A stretch of 58,608 nucleotides of DNA, from NCBI RefSeq assembly GCF_016862995.1, contig NZ_BOOA01000054.1, positions 1 to 58,608 on the forward strand, in the 5' to 3' direction. Source of the DNA: Acrocarpospora phusangensis. GTDB taxonomy: Bacteria > Actinomycetota > Actinomycetes > Streptosporangiales > Streptosporangiaceae. Below the pieces are notes generated by a model. That model was given only the letters and a program-made list of their open reading frames with translations. It did not search any database and was not told the DNA's origin. Shown here piece after piece: positions 23,646 to 32,714 of the stretch (positions within the stretch are counted from its first letter, which is position 1; each line of letters starts with the position of its first letter). The translations under genes and the position numbers were made by a program.

Positions 23646-24560
23646 GTGGGTGAACGCGTACTGATCGCGCTCGGCGGGAACGCGATGACGGCGCCCGACG
23701 GCAGCGCCGCCCCGGCCGACCAGCTGCGGGCGGTCGAACTCGCCATGGGACATGTGGCCGCGCTCATCCAGGCCGGCCACGAGGTGGTGCTCACCCACGG
23801 GAACGGTCCCCAGGTGGGCAACATCCTGCTCAAGAACCAGCTGACCGCGCACGTCGTGCCGCCGGTGCCGCTGGACTGGTGTGGCGCGCAGACGCAGGCC
23901 ACCATCGGCACGATGATCATGAACTCGCTCGATCCGATCAGGACCGCGGTCGTGGTCACCCGTACCCTCGTCGACCCCGCGGACCCCGCGTTCGCGGACC
24001 CGGTCAAGCCGATCGGGCAGTACTTCTCCGAGGAGGAGGCCCGGCGGTTCGAGCAGCTCGGCCAGTCCTGGCGGAAGTTCGACCGCGGCTGGCGGCGGGT
24101 GGTCGCCTCGCCCCGGCCGATCGAGATCCTGGACGCGGGCACCGCGATCACGCTCATGGAGGCGGGCTACACCATCGTCGCCGCCGGGGGCGGGGGCGTG
24201 CCGGTGGCCCGGGGGGCCGACGGGCGGCTGGGCGGGGTCGAGGCGGTCATCGACAAGGACCACGCGGCGGCGGTGCTGGCGGGAGCCGTGGGGGCGGGCG
24301 TGCTGGTGATCGCCACCGACGTGCCCAACGCCATCCTGGGGTACGGCACGCCCGACGCCCGCCCGATCGGGGCCGTCACGCCGGCGAAACTCCGGGAGTA
24401 CCAGGCGGCCGGGCACTTCGCCAGCGGCAGCATGGGCCCCAAAGTGGAAGCGGCGCTGCGTTTCGTCGAGGACGGCGGGCAGCGTGCGGTCATCACCTCG
24501 CTGGACCACATCAGTGACGCTTTGTCAGGAAATATTGGGACAACGGTAACGGAGAGTTAG
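23646..24560 (+). CDS. arcC: Carbamate kinase
   Basis: 304 aa, full length. It interconverts carbamoyl phosphate + ADP and ATP + carbamate. Family motifs: LIALGGNAMT at the N-terminus, VVLTHGNGPQVGNILLKNQL, IVAAGGGGVPVA, VIDKDHAAAVLA, the substrate loop VLVIATDVPNA and the C-terminal ASGSMGPKVEAALRF. The GTG at 23646 is the first in-frame start. No arginine deiminase or ornithine transcarbamylase is nearby. Instead its stop touches the ATG of the ring-opening amidohydrolase (zero gap), so the kinase is likely used to make ATP from a carbamoyl group freed during cyclic amide breakdown. Confidence 0.93.
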   Translation: MGERVLIALGGNAMTAPDGSAAPADQLRAVELAMGHVAALIQAGHEVVLTHGNGPQVGNILLKNQLTAHVVPPVPLDWCGAQTQATIGTMIMNSLDPIRTAVVVTRTLVDPADPAFADPVKPIGQYFSEEEARRFEQLGQSWRKFDRGWRRVVASPRPIEILDAGTAITLMEAGYTIVAAGGGGVPVARGADGRLGGVEAVIDKDHAAAVLAGAVGAGVLVIATDVPNAILGYGTPDARPIGAVTPAKLREYQAAGHFASGSMGPKVEAALRFVEDGGQRAVITSLDHISDALSGNIGTTVTES

Positions 24561-25658
24561 ATGCCGGATCCTATTGAGGTACGCAAGGTCGCCATCGAGA
24601 GTGTCACCGACGCGTCGGGGCTCGCGAAGCTGATCGACGACGGCGTGATCGAGGCGGGCCGCGTGCTCGCGGTGATCGGCAAGACCGAGGGCAACGGCGG
24701 GGTGAACGACTACACGCGGATCATCGCGGACCGGGCGTTCCGCGAGGTGCTCGCGGCCAAGGGGCACCCGTCGCCGGAGAGCGTGCCGCTGGTGTGGTCC
24801 GGGGGGACCGACGGGGTGCTGAGCCCGCATGCCACGATCTTCGCGACCCTCGATCCGGCGAAGGCCGTACAGACGGACGAGCCGCGGGTGAGTGTGGGCA
24901 TCGCGATGAGCGACGTCATCCTGCCCGAGGACATCGGCAGGCCGGCGATGGTGGAGAAGGTCGCGGCCGGGGTGCGCGAGGCCATGAAGATCGCGGGCAT
25001 CGACGACCCGGCGGACGTGCACTACGTGCAGACCAAGACGCCGCTGCTCACCCTCTCCACGATCAACGACGCGAAGTCCCGCGGGCATGAGGTCGTCACC
25101 GAGGAGACCGGCCTGTCCATGGACATCTCCAACTCGACCACCGCACTCGGCATCGCCGTGGCCCTCGGCGAGATCGAGATGCCCACCGCCGAGCAGATCC
25201 ACAAGGACCTCTCGCTGTACTCCTCGGTCGCCTCCTGCTCCAGCGGCGTCGAACTGGACCGGGCGCAGATCGTGGTGGTGGGCAACGTGCGCGGCATCGG
25301 CGGGCGCTACCGCGCGGGGCACTCGGTGATGAAGGACGCCCTCGACGCCGACGGCATCTGGGAGGCCATCCGGGACAGCGGCATCGAACTGCCCGACCGG
25401 CCGCACCCCAGCGACCTGGGGGGCAGGCTGGTCAATCTGTTCATGAAGTGCGAGGCCGACCCCAGCGGCAGCGTGCGCGGCCGGCGCAACATCATGCTGG
25501 ACGACTCCGACGTGCACTGGCACCGCCAGATCAAGGCCACCGTCGGCGGCGTCGCCGCCAGCGTCAGCGGCGACCCGGCCGTCTTCGTCAGCGTCGCCGC
25601 CGTCCACCAGGGCCCCAGCGGCGGCGGACCGGTCATCGCCATCGCCGACCTCGGCTGA
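24561..25658 (+). CDS. Ring-opening amidohydrolase (cyanuric acid hydrolase/barbiturase family)
   Basis: 365 aa, the size of the AtzD/barbiturase family, which has a three-fold repeated fold and Ser-Lys dyads. I can see three Lys/Ser pairs: [13 protein letters not shown] with [22 protein letters not shown] with [10 protein letters not shown], and [11 protein letters not shown] with [10 protein letters not shown]. Known members open cyanuric acid to biuret plus CO2, or barbiturate to ureidomalonate; the sequence alone does not tell which, or whether the substrate is something else. Start ATG immediately follows the carbamate kinase stop, so both are translationally coupled. None of the usual follow-up enzymes (biuret hydrolase, allophanate hydrolase, ureidomalonase) is seen. 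Confidence 0.88.
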   Translation: MPDPIEVRKVAIESVTDASGLAKLIDDGVIEAGRVLAVIGKTEGNGGVNDYTRIIADRAFREVLAAKGHPSPESVPLVWSGGTDGVLSPHATIFATLDPAKAVQTDEPRVSVGIAMSDVILPEDIGRPAMVEKVAAGVREAMKIAGIDDPADVHYVQTKTPLLTLSTINDAKSRGHEVVTEETGLSMDISNSTTALGIAVALGEIEMPTAEQIHKDLSLYSSVASCSSGVELDRAQIVVVGNVRGIGGRYRAGHSVMKDALDADGIWEAIRDSGIELPDRPHPSDLGGRLVNLFMKCEADPSGSVRGRRNIMLDDSDVHWHRQIKATVGGVAASVSGDPAVFVSVAAVHQGPSGGGPVIAIADLG

Positions 25659-25705
25659 CCCCGTCGGATCCTGTCCGTCTCCGCCCGGCCCGTGACGACC
25701 ACCGC

Positions 25706-25730
25706 CTGGCCGCCCGACCCGGGTGGCCAG
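25706..25730 (+). terminator. Hairpin after the amidohydrolase gene
   Basis: CTGGCCGCCCG (25706-25716) pairs with the GGGTGGCCAG side (to 25730) with one mismatch and a tight loop. It probably ends the catabolic operon. The rest of 25659-25840 shows no gene. Confidence 0.45.
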
Positions 25731-25840
25731 GTTCCGCAGAGGGCCGGGTTCGACGGCCTGCGATTCGCGGGTGGGCGGTCTTCGCCCGTTGGGTGGTGGC
25801 CCGGCCGGACGAGCGGACCAGGCGGGTAGGCTCCGCAGTC

Positions 25841-26398
25841 GTGCCCAGCATTCCGAATCCACTCGCCCCGAACGACGACGGCAGCGCCGATCCGGCCGTC
25901 GCGGCGGCCCTGTCCGGCTTCGAGTCCGGTACGGCCACCGCCGCCGACGTCCTCACGGCGCTGAGCACGGCCAGGCTGCTGGTCCCCGTCGTCGCCCTGC
26001 TGACCGAGTCGGAGATCGGCGCGCACGGCCTGCGCCAGGAGAAGCAGAGCGAGATGGCCCTGCCCAAGCTGATCGGCAAGGACGGGCGGGCGGCCGTCCT
26101 CGCCTTCACCAGCGTGTCGGCGCTCCAGCTCTGGCGGCCCGACGCCCGCCCCATCCAGGCCACCACCCCCCAGGTCTGCAAGGCGGCCCTGCACGAGGAG
26201 GCCGCCGCCGTGATGATCGACGTCGCCGGCCCGGTCCCCTTCCCCATCGAAGGCCCCCTCCTGCACGCCCTCACAGCCGTGGAGGACCCCGCCTCGCTCG
26301 CCCACCTGTCTTCCGACGTCCCGGACGTCACGGTCGCGACGGTGTCCCATCCCGCCCCGAAACGTCGGCGCGGATGGCTGCGCGGGTTGTTCGGCTGA
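25841..26398 (+). CDS. SseB family protein
   Basis: 185 aa. It matches the SseB N-terminal domain as found in actinomycetes: a DDGSADPAVAAALSGFESGT lead, LLVPVVALLTESEIG, EMALPKLIGKDGRAAVLAFT, LQLWRPDARPI and the final VMIDVAGPVPFPIEGPLLHAL. The function is unknown; the E. coli name comes from serine sensitivity. GTG start at 25841. Its 3' end (codons reading LFG, stop) is the first unit of the tandem repeat that follows. Confidence 0.85.
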   Translation: MPSIPNPLAPNDDGSADPAVAAALSGFESGTATAADVLTALSTARLLVPVVALLTESEIGAHGLRQEKQSEMALPKLIGKDGRAAVLAFTSVSALQLWRPDARPIQATTPQVCKAALHEEAAAVMIDVAGPVPFPIEGPLLHALTAVEDPASLAHLSSDVPDVTVATVSHPAPKRRRGWLRGLFG

Positions 26399-26699
26399 GC
26401 CGGTAGACGCCCGGACTGTTCGGCTGAGCCGGGAGACGCCCGCGACGCGACTCGCCCGGCCGGTTCGGCCGGAGGCCCCCGCAGGGGTGGTTCGGCTGAG
26501 CCGGGAAGTGCGGGATGCGCTCTTTCGGCCGGTTCGGCCGGAGGTGCCTGAGGGGTGGTTCGGCTGAGCCGGGGACGCCCGCGACGCGACTCGCCCGGCC
26601 GGTTCGGCCGGAGGCCCCCGCAGGGGTGGTTCGGCTGAGCCGGGAAGTGCGGGATGCGCTCTCACGGCCGGTTCGGCCCGAGGCGCCCGCGCGGTGGGG
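26390..26699 (+). repeat. Higher-order tandem repeat derived from the sseB 3' end
   Basis: The 14-mer TTCGGCTGAGCCGG occurs at 26390 (the sseB stop), 26419, 26491, 26559 and 26630. After a 29-bp first unit the spacings are 72, 68, 71 and about 70 bp. Units alternate: A (26419, 26559) contains GACGCCCGCGACGCGACTCG; B (26491, 26630) contains AAGTGCGGGATGCGCTCT. Every unit also has a CCGGTTCGGCC palindrome. So the array is (A-B)2 with a period near 140 bp. The whole 26399-26798 stretch has no credible gene. Confidence 0.9.
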
Positions 26700-26798
26700 C
26701 GTGCTGGGTGTGGCCTCCGCATTCGCGCGTTCGCGGCATGTCGGACGTGTCCCTCACTTCGCGGTGTGCCGGACGGCGGAGCGGGTTAGGGTCGCCGG

Positions 26799-27554
26799 GT
26801 GTCGGTGGCTTTGGTGGGCGGGCTGGCGGCGGCCGGGGTCGTCGCGGGGGCGTACGCGCGGGCGCTGGCCGAGGGCTTCGGCCCTGCGGCCGAGGACGTC
26901 CGGACCGAGGACGCCCGGGGCGAGGACGCCCGGGGCGAGGACGCCCGGGGCGAGGACGCCCGGGGCGAGGACGCTCGGACCGGGGACGTCCGGGGCGAGG
27001 CCAAGGCGGCGGTTCTCGGCGCGGTCCGGCGGTGGCCACTGCCCAGGCCGCCCTTTCTGGCCGAGGCGGCGACGGGACTGGCCTTCGCGGTCCTGGCCTG
27101 GCGGTTCGAGGGAAGCCCGCTGCTCGCCGCGATGCTCTACGCGGTGTTCACAGGGGTCGTGCTCGCCCTGGTGGACTGGTGGACCTGGCGGCTGCCGGAT
27201 GTGGTGACCCTGCCGTCGTACCTGATCGTGATCGGGTTGCTCGCCCCGACCGGACGGCTGGGCGTGGGGGTGGTGTGCGGGCTGGCCCTGGGCGGGATCT
27301 ACCTGCTCCTCTGGCTGGTACGGCCCGCCGGGATCGGGCTGGGGGACGTGAAGCTCGCGGGGCTGCTGGGGATGGTGACGGGCGCGGCGAGCGTCAACGC
27401 GGCGATCATCGCGGGCATCGGGGCACACCTGCTCGGCGCCCTGTACGCCGTCGGCCTGCTCGTGACCGGGAAGGGCGACCGCACGAGCGAGTTCCCGTTC
27501 GGTCCTTTCATGCTCCTGGCGGCGTTCGCGGCCGTCGTCGCGGAGGCGCAGTAA
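26799..27554 (+). CDS. Prepilin peptidase (A24 family)
   Basis: 251 aa, multi-pass aspartic peptidase that processes type IV pilin-like signal peptides. The two catalytic Asp are in VLALVDWWTWRLPD and GIGLGDVKLAGLLG. Six to seven hydrophobic helices are visible. A charged insert near residues 32-67 after the first helix contains DARGE repeats encoded by a 15-bp minisatellite; it replaces the usual N-terminal zinc-binding methylase domain. GTG start at 26799. In many actinomycetes this gene sits between aroE and aroC; here aroC follows, but aroE is missing upstream. Confidence 0.9.
   Translation: MSVALVGGLAAAGVVAGAYARALAEGFGPAAEDVRTEDARGEDARGEDARGEDARGEDARTGDVRGEAKAAVLGAVRRWPLPRPPFLAEAATGLAFAVLAWRFEGSPLLAAMLYAVFTGVVLALVDWWTWRLPDVVTLPSYLIVIGLLAPTGRLGVGVVCGLALGGIYLLLWLVRPAGIGLGDVKLAGLLGMVTGAASVNAAIIAGIGAHLLGALYAVGLLVTGKGDRTSEFPFGPFMLLAAFAAVVAEAQ
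26892..26996 (+). repeat. Seven in-frame 15-bp tandem repeats
   Basis: Unit GAGGACGCCCGGGGC: four identical central copies (26907-26966) flanked by diverged ones. It encodes the EDARG repeats in a cytoplasmic loop of the prepilin peptidase; copy changes keep the frame. Confidence 0.9.
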
Positions 27555-27623
27555 GAATTCGACTGTCCTGACTGATGAGAGGTATGGCGGTCGCACTCTG
27601 AGACGCATGGAAGACTTGGTGTC

Positions 27624-28802
27624 ATGCTGCGCTGGTTGACCGCCGGGGAGTCCCATGGCCCCGAACTCGTCGCGATCCTCGAAGGGCTGCCCGCCGGAGT
27701 CGAGGTGACCACCGCCGAACTCGCCGAGGCGCTCCGCCGCCGCCGGCTCGGATACGGGCGCGGAGCCCGGATGAAGTTCGAGCAGGACGAGGTGTCCGTC
27801 GTCGGCGGGCTCCGGCACGGCCGCACCCTCGGCTCGCCCGTCGCCGTGCGGATCGGCAACACCGAATGGCCGAAGTGGGAGGCCGTGATGTCGGCCGACC
27901 CGGTGGACCCGGCCCTGCTGGAGGGCGTCGCCCGTAACGCGCCCCGGTCCCGCCCCCGCCCCGGCCACGCCGACCTGGCCGGCATGCAGAAATACGGCTT
28001 CGACGACGCCCGGCCGGTCCTGGACCGGGCCAGCGCCCGCGAGACGGCCGCCAGGGTCGCGCTCGGCCAGGTCGCCAAGAACTTCCTCAAGCAGGCCCTC
28101 GGCGTGGACATCGTCAGCCACGTGCTGTCCATCGGCGCGGCCGTCAGCCCGTCCGCCGACCTGCCCGGCCCCGCCGACCTGCTCGCCATCGACGAGGACC
28201 CGGTCCGCTGCTTCGACCCGGACGGCAGCGCCGCCATGATCGCCGAGATCGACAAGGCCCACAAGGACGGCGACACCCTCGGCGGCGTCGTCGAGGTCGT
28301 GGCGTACGGGCTGCCGCCGGGCCTGGGGAGCTACACGCACTGGGACCGCCGCCTCGACTCGCGGCTGGCCGGCGCGCTCATGGGCATCCAGGCGATCAAG
28401 GGCGTGGCGCTCGGCGACGGCTTCGAGACCGCCCGGCGTCCCGGCTCGCGCGCCCACGACGAGATCGAGAACACCGCCGCCGGCGTGCGGCGCGTCACCA
28501 ACCGGGCCGGCGGCGTCGAGGGCGGCATGACCAACGGCGAGCCGCTCCGGGTCAGCGCCGCGATGAAGCCCATCTCCACCGTGCCCCGGGCGCTGGCCAC
28601 CATCGACGTGCTGACCGGCGAGGCCGCCAAGGCCCACCACGAACGTTCCGACGTGTGCGCCGTCCCGGCCGCGGCCATCGTGGCCGAGGCCATGGTCGCC
28701 CTGGTCCTCGCCGACGCGGCCGTGGAGAAGTTCGGCGCCGACTCCGTCGAGGAGGTCGCCCGCAACCTGTCCGGCTACCTCTCCTCGATGGTCATCAAGT
28801 AA
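27624..28802 (+). CDS. aroC: Chorismate synthase
   Basis: 392 aa; converts EPSP to chorismate using reduced FMN, the last step of the shikimate pathway. Signature segments: [20 protein letters not shown] at the N-terminus, [50 protein letters not shown] and the C-terminal [20 protein letters not shown]. Full length with no gaps. First of four tightly spaced aro genes (5-bp gap to aroK). Confidence 0.97.
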   Translation: MLRWLTAGESHGPELVAILEGLPAGVEVTTAELAEALRRRRLGYGRGARMKFEQDEVSVVGGLRHGRTLGSPVAVRIGNTEWPKWEAVMSADPVDPALLEGVARNAPRSRPRPGHADLAGMQKYGFDDARPVLDRASARETAARVALGQVAKNFLKQALGVDIVSHVLSIGAAVSPSADLPGPADLLAIDEDPVRCFDPDGSAAMIAEIDKAHKDGDTLGGVVEVVAYGLPPGLGSYTHWDRRLDSRLAGALMGIQAIKGVALGDGFETARRPGSRAHDEIENTAAGVRRVTNRAGGVEGGMTNGEPLRVSAAMKPISTVPRALATIDVLTGEAAKAHHERSDVCAVPAAAIVAEAMVALVLADAAVEKFGADSVEEVARNLSGYLSSMVIK

Positions 28803-28807
28803 GGTAA

Positions 28808-29347
28808 ATGATCATGAATTCGGTTCGGCCCGTGGCCGTGCTCATCGGCCCGCCCGGCTCCGGCAAGACCACCGTCGGCGCCTTCCTCGCCGAACGGCTC
28901 GGCGTGCCCTTCCGCGACACCGACGCCGACGTGGAGGCCACCGCGGCCAAGCCCATCGGCGACATCTTCATCGAGGACGACGGCGAGACCCGCTTCCGCA
29001 AGCTGGAGGCCGCCGCCGTGCGGGCCGCCCTGGAGGAGCACGAGGGCGTCGTCTCGGTCGGCGGCGGGGCCGTGCTCAACCCCGCCACCCAGGAGCTCCT
29101 GGCCGCGCACACCGTCGTCTACCTTCAGGTGGCCCTGGACCAGGCGGTCAAGCGCGTCGGCCTCGCCTCCGCCCGGCCTCTCCTGGTCCTCAACCCGCGC
29201 AGCCAGCTGCGCAAGCTCATGGAGGAGCGCCGCCCCCTCTACGAGCGGCTGGCCACCCACACCTTCAGCACCGACGACCGCGACCCCGAGGAGCTCGCCG
29301 GGGAGATCGCCGCCGCGCTGCCCGGCACGGCGGAGTGGCGGCCATGA
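28808..29347 (+). CDS. aroK: Shikimate kinase
   Basis: 179 aa; phosphorylates shikimate at O3. P-loop GPPGSGKTTVG (about 13-23), shikimate-binding DTDADVE, and VVSVGGGAVLN. The lid region has LASARPLLVLNPRSQLRKL, with the conserved RPLL Arg. The start is the ATG at 28808; a second ATG at 28814 is possible, with AAGG close before either. Its TGA overlaps the aroB ATG. Confidence 0.95.
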   Translation: MIMNSVRPVAVLIGPPGSGKTTVGAFLAERLGVPFRDTDADVEATAAKPIGDIFIEDDGETRFRKLEAAAVRAALEEHEGVVSVGGGAVLNPATQELLAAHTVVYLQVALDQAVKRVGLASARPLLVLNPRSQLRKLMEERRPLYERLATHTFSTDDRDPEELAGEIAAALPGTAEWRP

Positions 29348-30420
29348 CGGTCACCCGCATCCGGGTCCACGGCGACGCGCCGTACGACGTGGTCGTGGGG
29401 ACCGGGGTGCTGGCCGAGCTGCCCGCCCTGGTCGGCGAGGGGGTCAGGACCGTCGCGGTGGTCTCGCCCGCCAGCCTGCCCGAGATCTCCCGGCCGGTCT
29501 GCGAGTCGCTGCGCGCGGCCGGCTACGAGGTCGTGTCCCTGCCGGTGCCCGACGGTGAGCAGGCCAAGACCGTCGGGGTCGCCGCCGAACTCTGGTCCGC
29601 CTTCGGGAGGTACGGGATCACCCGGACCGACGCGGTGGTCGGCGTCGGCGGCGGCGCCACGACCGACCTGGCCGGGTTCGTGGCGGCCACCTGGCTGCGC
29701 GGCGTCAAGGTCATCCAGGTCCCGACCACGCTGCTGGCCATGGTGGACGCGGCCGTGGGCGGCAAGACGGGCATCAACACGCCCGAGGGCAAGAACCTGG
29801 TCGGGGCGTTCTACCCGCCCAAGGGCGTGCTCTGCGACCTGGCCACGCTGGTGAGCGTGCCGCGCGAGGACTACGTGGCCGGCCTCGCCGAGATCATCAA
29901 GGGCGGCTTCATCGCGGACCCGACGATCCTCATGCTGGTCGAGGACGACCCCGCCGGGGCCCGGGTGCCCGAGGGCGACCACACCCGGGCGCTGATCGAG
30001 CGGAAGATCCAGGTCAAGGCCGACGTCGTGGGCGCCGACCTCAAGGAGAGCGGCCTGCGGGAGATCCTCAACTACGGGCACACGCTGGCGCACGCCATCG
30101 AGCGGGTCGAGGACTACCGCATCCGGCACGGCGAGGCCGTCGCGATCGGCCTGGTCTACGCCGCCGAGGTGGCCCGCCTGGACGGCAGGCTCGCCGACGC
30201 CGTGGTGGACCGCACCCGGTCGATCCTGACCTCGGTCGGCCTGCCCACCTCCTACCGCAAGGACGCGTGGCCCCGGCTGCGCGAGCACATGCGCGTCGAC
30301 AAGAAGAGCCGCGGCGCCAAGCTGCGCCTGGTCGTCCTGGACGACATCGCCCGGGTGTCACGCCTGGAGGACCCGTCCGAGGAGCTGCTGGAGTCGGCCT
30401 TCTACGAAATCTCCAGATGA
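29344..30420 (+). CDS. aroB: 3-Dehydroquinate synthase
   Basis: 358 aa; NAD- and metal-dependent conversion of DAHP to 3-dehydroquinate. Motifs: VVGVGGGATTDLAGFVAATW (NAD site), the metal/substrate region VDAAVGGKTGINTPEGKNLV, AEIIKGGFIAD, and NYGHTLAHAIE with RHGEAVAIGL supplying the metal His residues. The ATG at 29344 overlaps the aroK stop (ATGA); a start nine nt upstream is possible but less likely. Confidence 0.97.
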   Translation: MTVTRIRVHGDAPYDVVVGTGVLAELPALVGEGVRTVAVVSPASLPEISRPVCESLRAAGYEVVSLPVPDGEQAKTVGVAAELWSAFGRYGITRTDAVVGVGGGATTDLAGFVAATWLRGVKVIQVPTTLLAMVDAAVGGKTGINTPEGKNLVGAFYPPKGVLCDLATLVSVPREDYVAGLAEIIKGGFIADPTILMLVEDDPAGARVPEGDHTRALIERKIQVKADVVGADLKESGLREILNYGHTLAHAIERVEDYRIRHGEAVAIGLVYAAEVARLDGRLADAVVDRTRSILTSVGLPTSYRKDAWPRLREHMRVDKKSRGAKLRLVVLDDIARVSRLEDPSEELLESAFYEISR

Positions 30421-30441
30421 TCCCCGCACAGGAGTGAACAC

Positions 30442-30876
30442 ATGAGATCGGTACTCGTGCTCAACGGGCCGAACCTGGGCCGGCTCGGCAGCCGGGAGCC
30501 CGACGTCTACGGCGCGCTCAGCTTCAAGGACCTGGTGGCGCTCTGCGAGGAGACCGGGCGCGGGCTCGGCCTGGCGGTCGAGGTCCGGCAGACCGACGAC
30601 GAGGCCGAACTGGTGAAGTGGATCCACGAGGCGGCCGACGGGCGCGTCCCCGTGGTGCTCAACCCCGCCGCCTTCACGCACTACTCCTACGCCCTCAGGG
30701 ACGCCATCTCGCAGCGCACGGCGCCCCTGGTGGAGGTGCACATCTCCAACCCGAGCGCCCGCGAGGAGTTCCGCCACACCTCGGTGGTGGCGGCCGTCGC
30801 CACCGGCACCATCGCCGGCTTCGGCTTCCAGTCGTACGTGCTGGCCCTGCGGGCCATCGCGGAGGCCGACAGCTGA
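30442..30876 (+). CDS. aroQ: 3-Dehydroquinate dehydratase, type II
   Basis: 144 aa dodecameric-type dehydroquinase making 3-dehydroshikimate. [19 protein letters not shown] carries the catalytic Arg and Tyr, [16 protein letters not shown] the Asn/His region, and [18 protein letters not shown] the anion site. Preceded by an AGGAG Shine-Dalgarno, 21 bp after aroB, and the last gene of the aro operon. The usual actinomycete followers (a proline peptidase and efp) are absent. Confidence 0.96.
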   Translation: MRSVLVLNGPNLGRLGSREPDVYGALSFKDLVALCEETGRGLGLAVEVRQTDDEAELVKWIHEAADGRVPVVLNPAAFTHYSYALRDAISQRTAPLVEVHISNPSAREEFRHTSVVAAVATGTIAGFGFQSYVLALRAIAEADS

Positions 30877-30924
30877 CGCCTCGCCGTCCCCCGCTAAGTT
30901 GTCAGGCGAACTGGGGATGGTGAC

Positions 30925-31698
30925 ATGACGCGATATCGGTCGTTCGTTGCGGTGGGGGACAGCTTCACCGAAGGGCTCAACGATCCCGGGACGGACGGGC
31001 ACTTCCGGGGCTGGGCCGACCGGGTGGCCGAACGCCTCGCCACGCTGGAGCCGGAGTTCCGGTACGCGAACCTGGCCGTACGGGGGAAGGTCATCGACCA
31101 GATCGTCGCCGACCAGGTGCCGGTGGCGATGGCGATGCGGCCGGACCTGGTCAGCTTCTGCGCGGGGGGCAACGACCTGCTCCGGCCGGGCAGCGATCCC
31201 GACCGGATGGCCAAGAAGGTGGCGGCGGCCGTACGGGAGCTGCGGGGGGCCGGGGCGGACGTGCTGATGTTCACCGGTGTCGATCCGCGGGACACGCCCA
31301 TCATGCGGCGGGCCCGGGGCAAGTTCGCGACCTTCTACCTGCATCTGCGGTCGATCGCGGATCTGAGCGGGTCCCTGCTGGTGGACCAGTGGTCGATGCA
31401 GGGGCTGCGGGACTGGCGGGCCTGGAGCGACGACCGCCTCCACATGAACGAGCACGGCCACCGGATGGTCGCGGCCAAGGTGCTGGACGTGCTGGGGGTC
31501 CCGCCCGAGGACGACTGGCGCAAGGTGTGGCCGCCCCGGGAGCGCGTGGACCCCTCGGCGAAACGCCGGGAGGACGCGCAGTGGCTGCGTGAACATTTCA
31601 CTCCGTGGCTCGGGCGGCGGCTGCGGGGGACCTCCTCCGGCGACAACGTCACCGCCAAACGCCCGGACCTCATCCCGTTCGAGGCGGAAGACCTCTGA
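30925..31698 (+). CDS. SGNH/GDSL-type esterase or lipase
   Basis: 257 aa, no signal peptide. Block I is VAVGDSFTEGLND with the nucleophile Ser; block III is FCAGGNDLLRPG. The catalytic Asp/His pair is in WSDDRLHMNEHGHRMVAAKV. The oxyanion Gly lies in NLAVRGKVIDQIV. The C-terminal extension after residue 195 is basic and Trp-containing. Likely a cytosolic carboxyl- or acetyl-esterase. It follows aroQ by 48 bp but is unrelated in function. Confidence 0.9.
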   Translation: MTRYRSFVAVGDSFTEGLNDPGTDGHFRGWADRVAERLATLEPEFRYANLAVRGKVIDQIVADQVPVAMAMRPDLVSFCAGGNDLLRPGSDPDRMAKKVAAAVRELRGAGADVLMFTGVDPRDTPIMRRARGKFATFYLHLRSIADLSGSLLVDQWSMQGLRDWRAWSDDRLHMNEHGHRMVAAKVLDVLGVPPEDDWRKVWPPRERVDPSAKRREDAQWLREHFTPWLGRRLRGTSSGDNVTAKRPDLIPFEAEDL

Positions 31699-31855
31699 AC
31701 AGGCGACATCTGGCCGGATGACGGCCCTGGGGGACCTGCTGCGATTCGCCGTCACCCGCGAAGCGGCCGTACGAGGCGGACGGCCTCGGGACGGATCACG
31801 CCGGGACGGGCGGCAGCCCCTCGTGAAAGCGCTCTCTCCGTCGTACGGTGTCGGG

Positions 31856-32680
31856 ATGGAGCTAGCTGAAATCCGGAAATATCCGGTTAAGTCGGTTTCA
31901 GGGCGGGCGGTGGATTCGGCCGTCGTCGAGCCGTGGGGGCTGGCGGGGGACCGCCGCTGGGCCGTGGTGGACGAGATCGGGGACCTGCACTGGGTCGGGG
32001 AGCACCCCCGGCTGCTGTCCGTCGTCGCGAGCGCCACGGCCGAGGACGGGCTGCTGCTCGACGCGCCGGGACTACCTCAGCTGAAGATCCCCCCGGCCAC
32101 CGGAGAGAGCGTTCCCGTGGGTGGGTTCGTCGAACTGGACACCGCCGTGCTCGCCGACTCCGACGCGCACGCCTGGTTCTCCCGGCTGCTCGGCAAACCG
32201 GCCCGCCTGGTCTGGCTCGACGACCCCGGCCGCTGCGCCGTCCCGGCCGCCAACGGCGGCCTGCCCGGTGACGTCGTCAGCTTCGCCGGGACCGCCCCCA
32301 TCCTGCTCACCTCCCGCTCCTCGCTGCGGCGGCTGGACGACTGGATCCTCGAAGGCGCGCTGGAACGCCAGGAGGACCCGCCCGGCCCGCTGGACATGAG
32401 CCGCTTCCGCCCCAACCTCGTGATCGACGGCGCCCCGCCGTACGCGGAGGACGACTGGCGTGAGATCCGCATCGGCTCGCTCGCCTTCCGCTTCACGGAA
32501 CACTGCGACCGCTGCGCCACCACCACCTACGACCCGGTCACCATCGAGAAGGGCAGGGAACCCCTCCGCACGCTCGCCCGCCACCGCCGCTGGAACGGCC
32601 TGACCTGGTTCGGCATCCGCCTGGTCCCCCGAGGCCGGGGCGAACTGAGGGTCGGCGACCCGGTCACCGTCCTCGCCTGA
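31856..32680 (+). CDS. MOSC domain protein
   Basis: 274 aa. The N-terminal MOSC beta-barrel (MELAEIRKYPVKSVSG, then GLAGDRRWAVVDEIG) and the C-terminal MOSC domain are both present; the molybdenum-cofactor-sulfurase-type Cys is in FTEHCDRCATTTYDP. Such proteins handle the molybdenum cofactor, often reducing N-hydroxylated compounds (YcbX/mARC group). The ATG at 31856 is chosen since the family begins here; the frame is open upstream but not conserved. Confidence 0.9.
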   Translation: MELAEIRKYPVKSVSGRAVDSAVVEPWGLAGDRRWAVVDEIGDLHWVGEHPRLLSVVASATAEDGLLLDAPGLPQLKIPPATGESVPVGGFVELDTAVLADSDAHAWFSRLLGKPARLVWLDDPGRCAVPAANGGLPGDVVSFAGTAPILLTSRSSLRRLDDWILEGALERQEDPPGPLDMSRFRPNLVIDGAPPYAEDDWREIRIGSLAFRFTEHCDRCATTTYDPVTIEKGREPLRTLARHRRWNGLTWFGIRLVPRGRGELRVGDPVTVLA

Positions 32681-32714
32681 CGGCAGGAGGCGGCGTTCCA
32701 GCGGGCCCCGCCGT

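Noticed and set aside
23646-24560. Carbamate kinase as part of an arginine deiminase pathway
   Set aside because: No arcA, ornithine carbamoyltransferase or arginine/ornithine exchanger in the neighbourhood.
7138-25658. hyuAB and the ring-opening amidohydrolase as one pathway
   Set aside because: They are 13 kb apart with terminators and unrelated operons between them; a link is possible but unsupported.
31718-31855. N-terminal extension of the MOSC protein from an ATG at 31718
   Set aside because: The extra 46 residues are basic low-complexity and the MOSC fold starts at the ATG at 31856.
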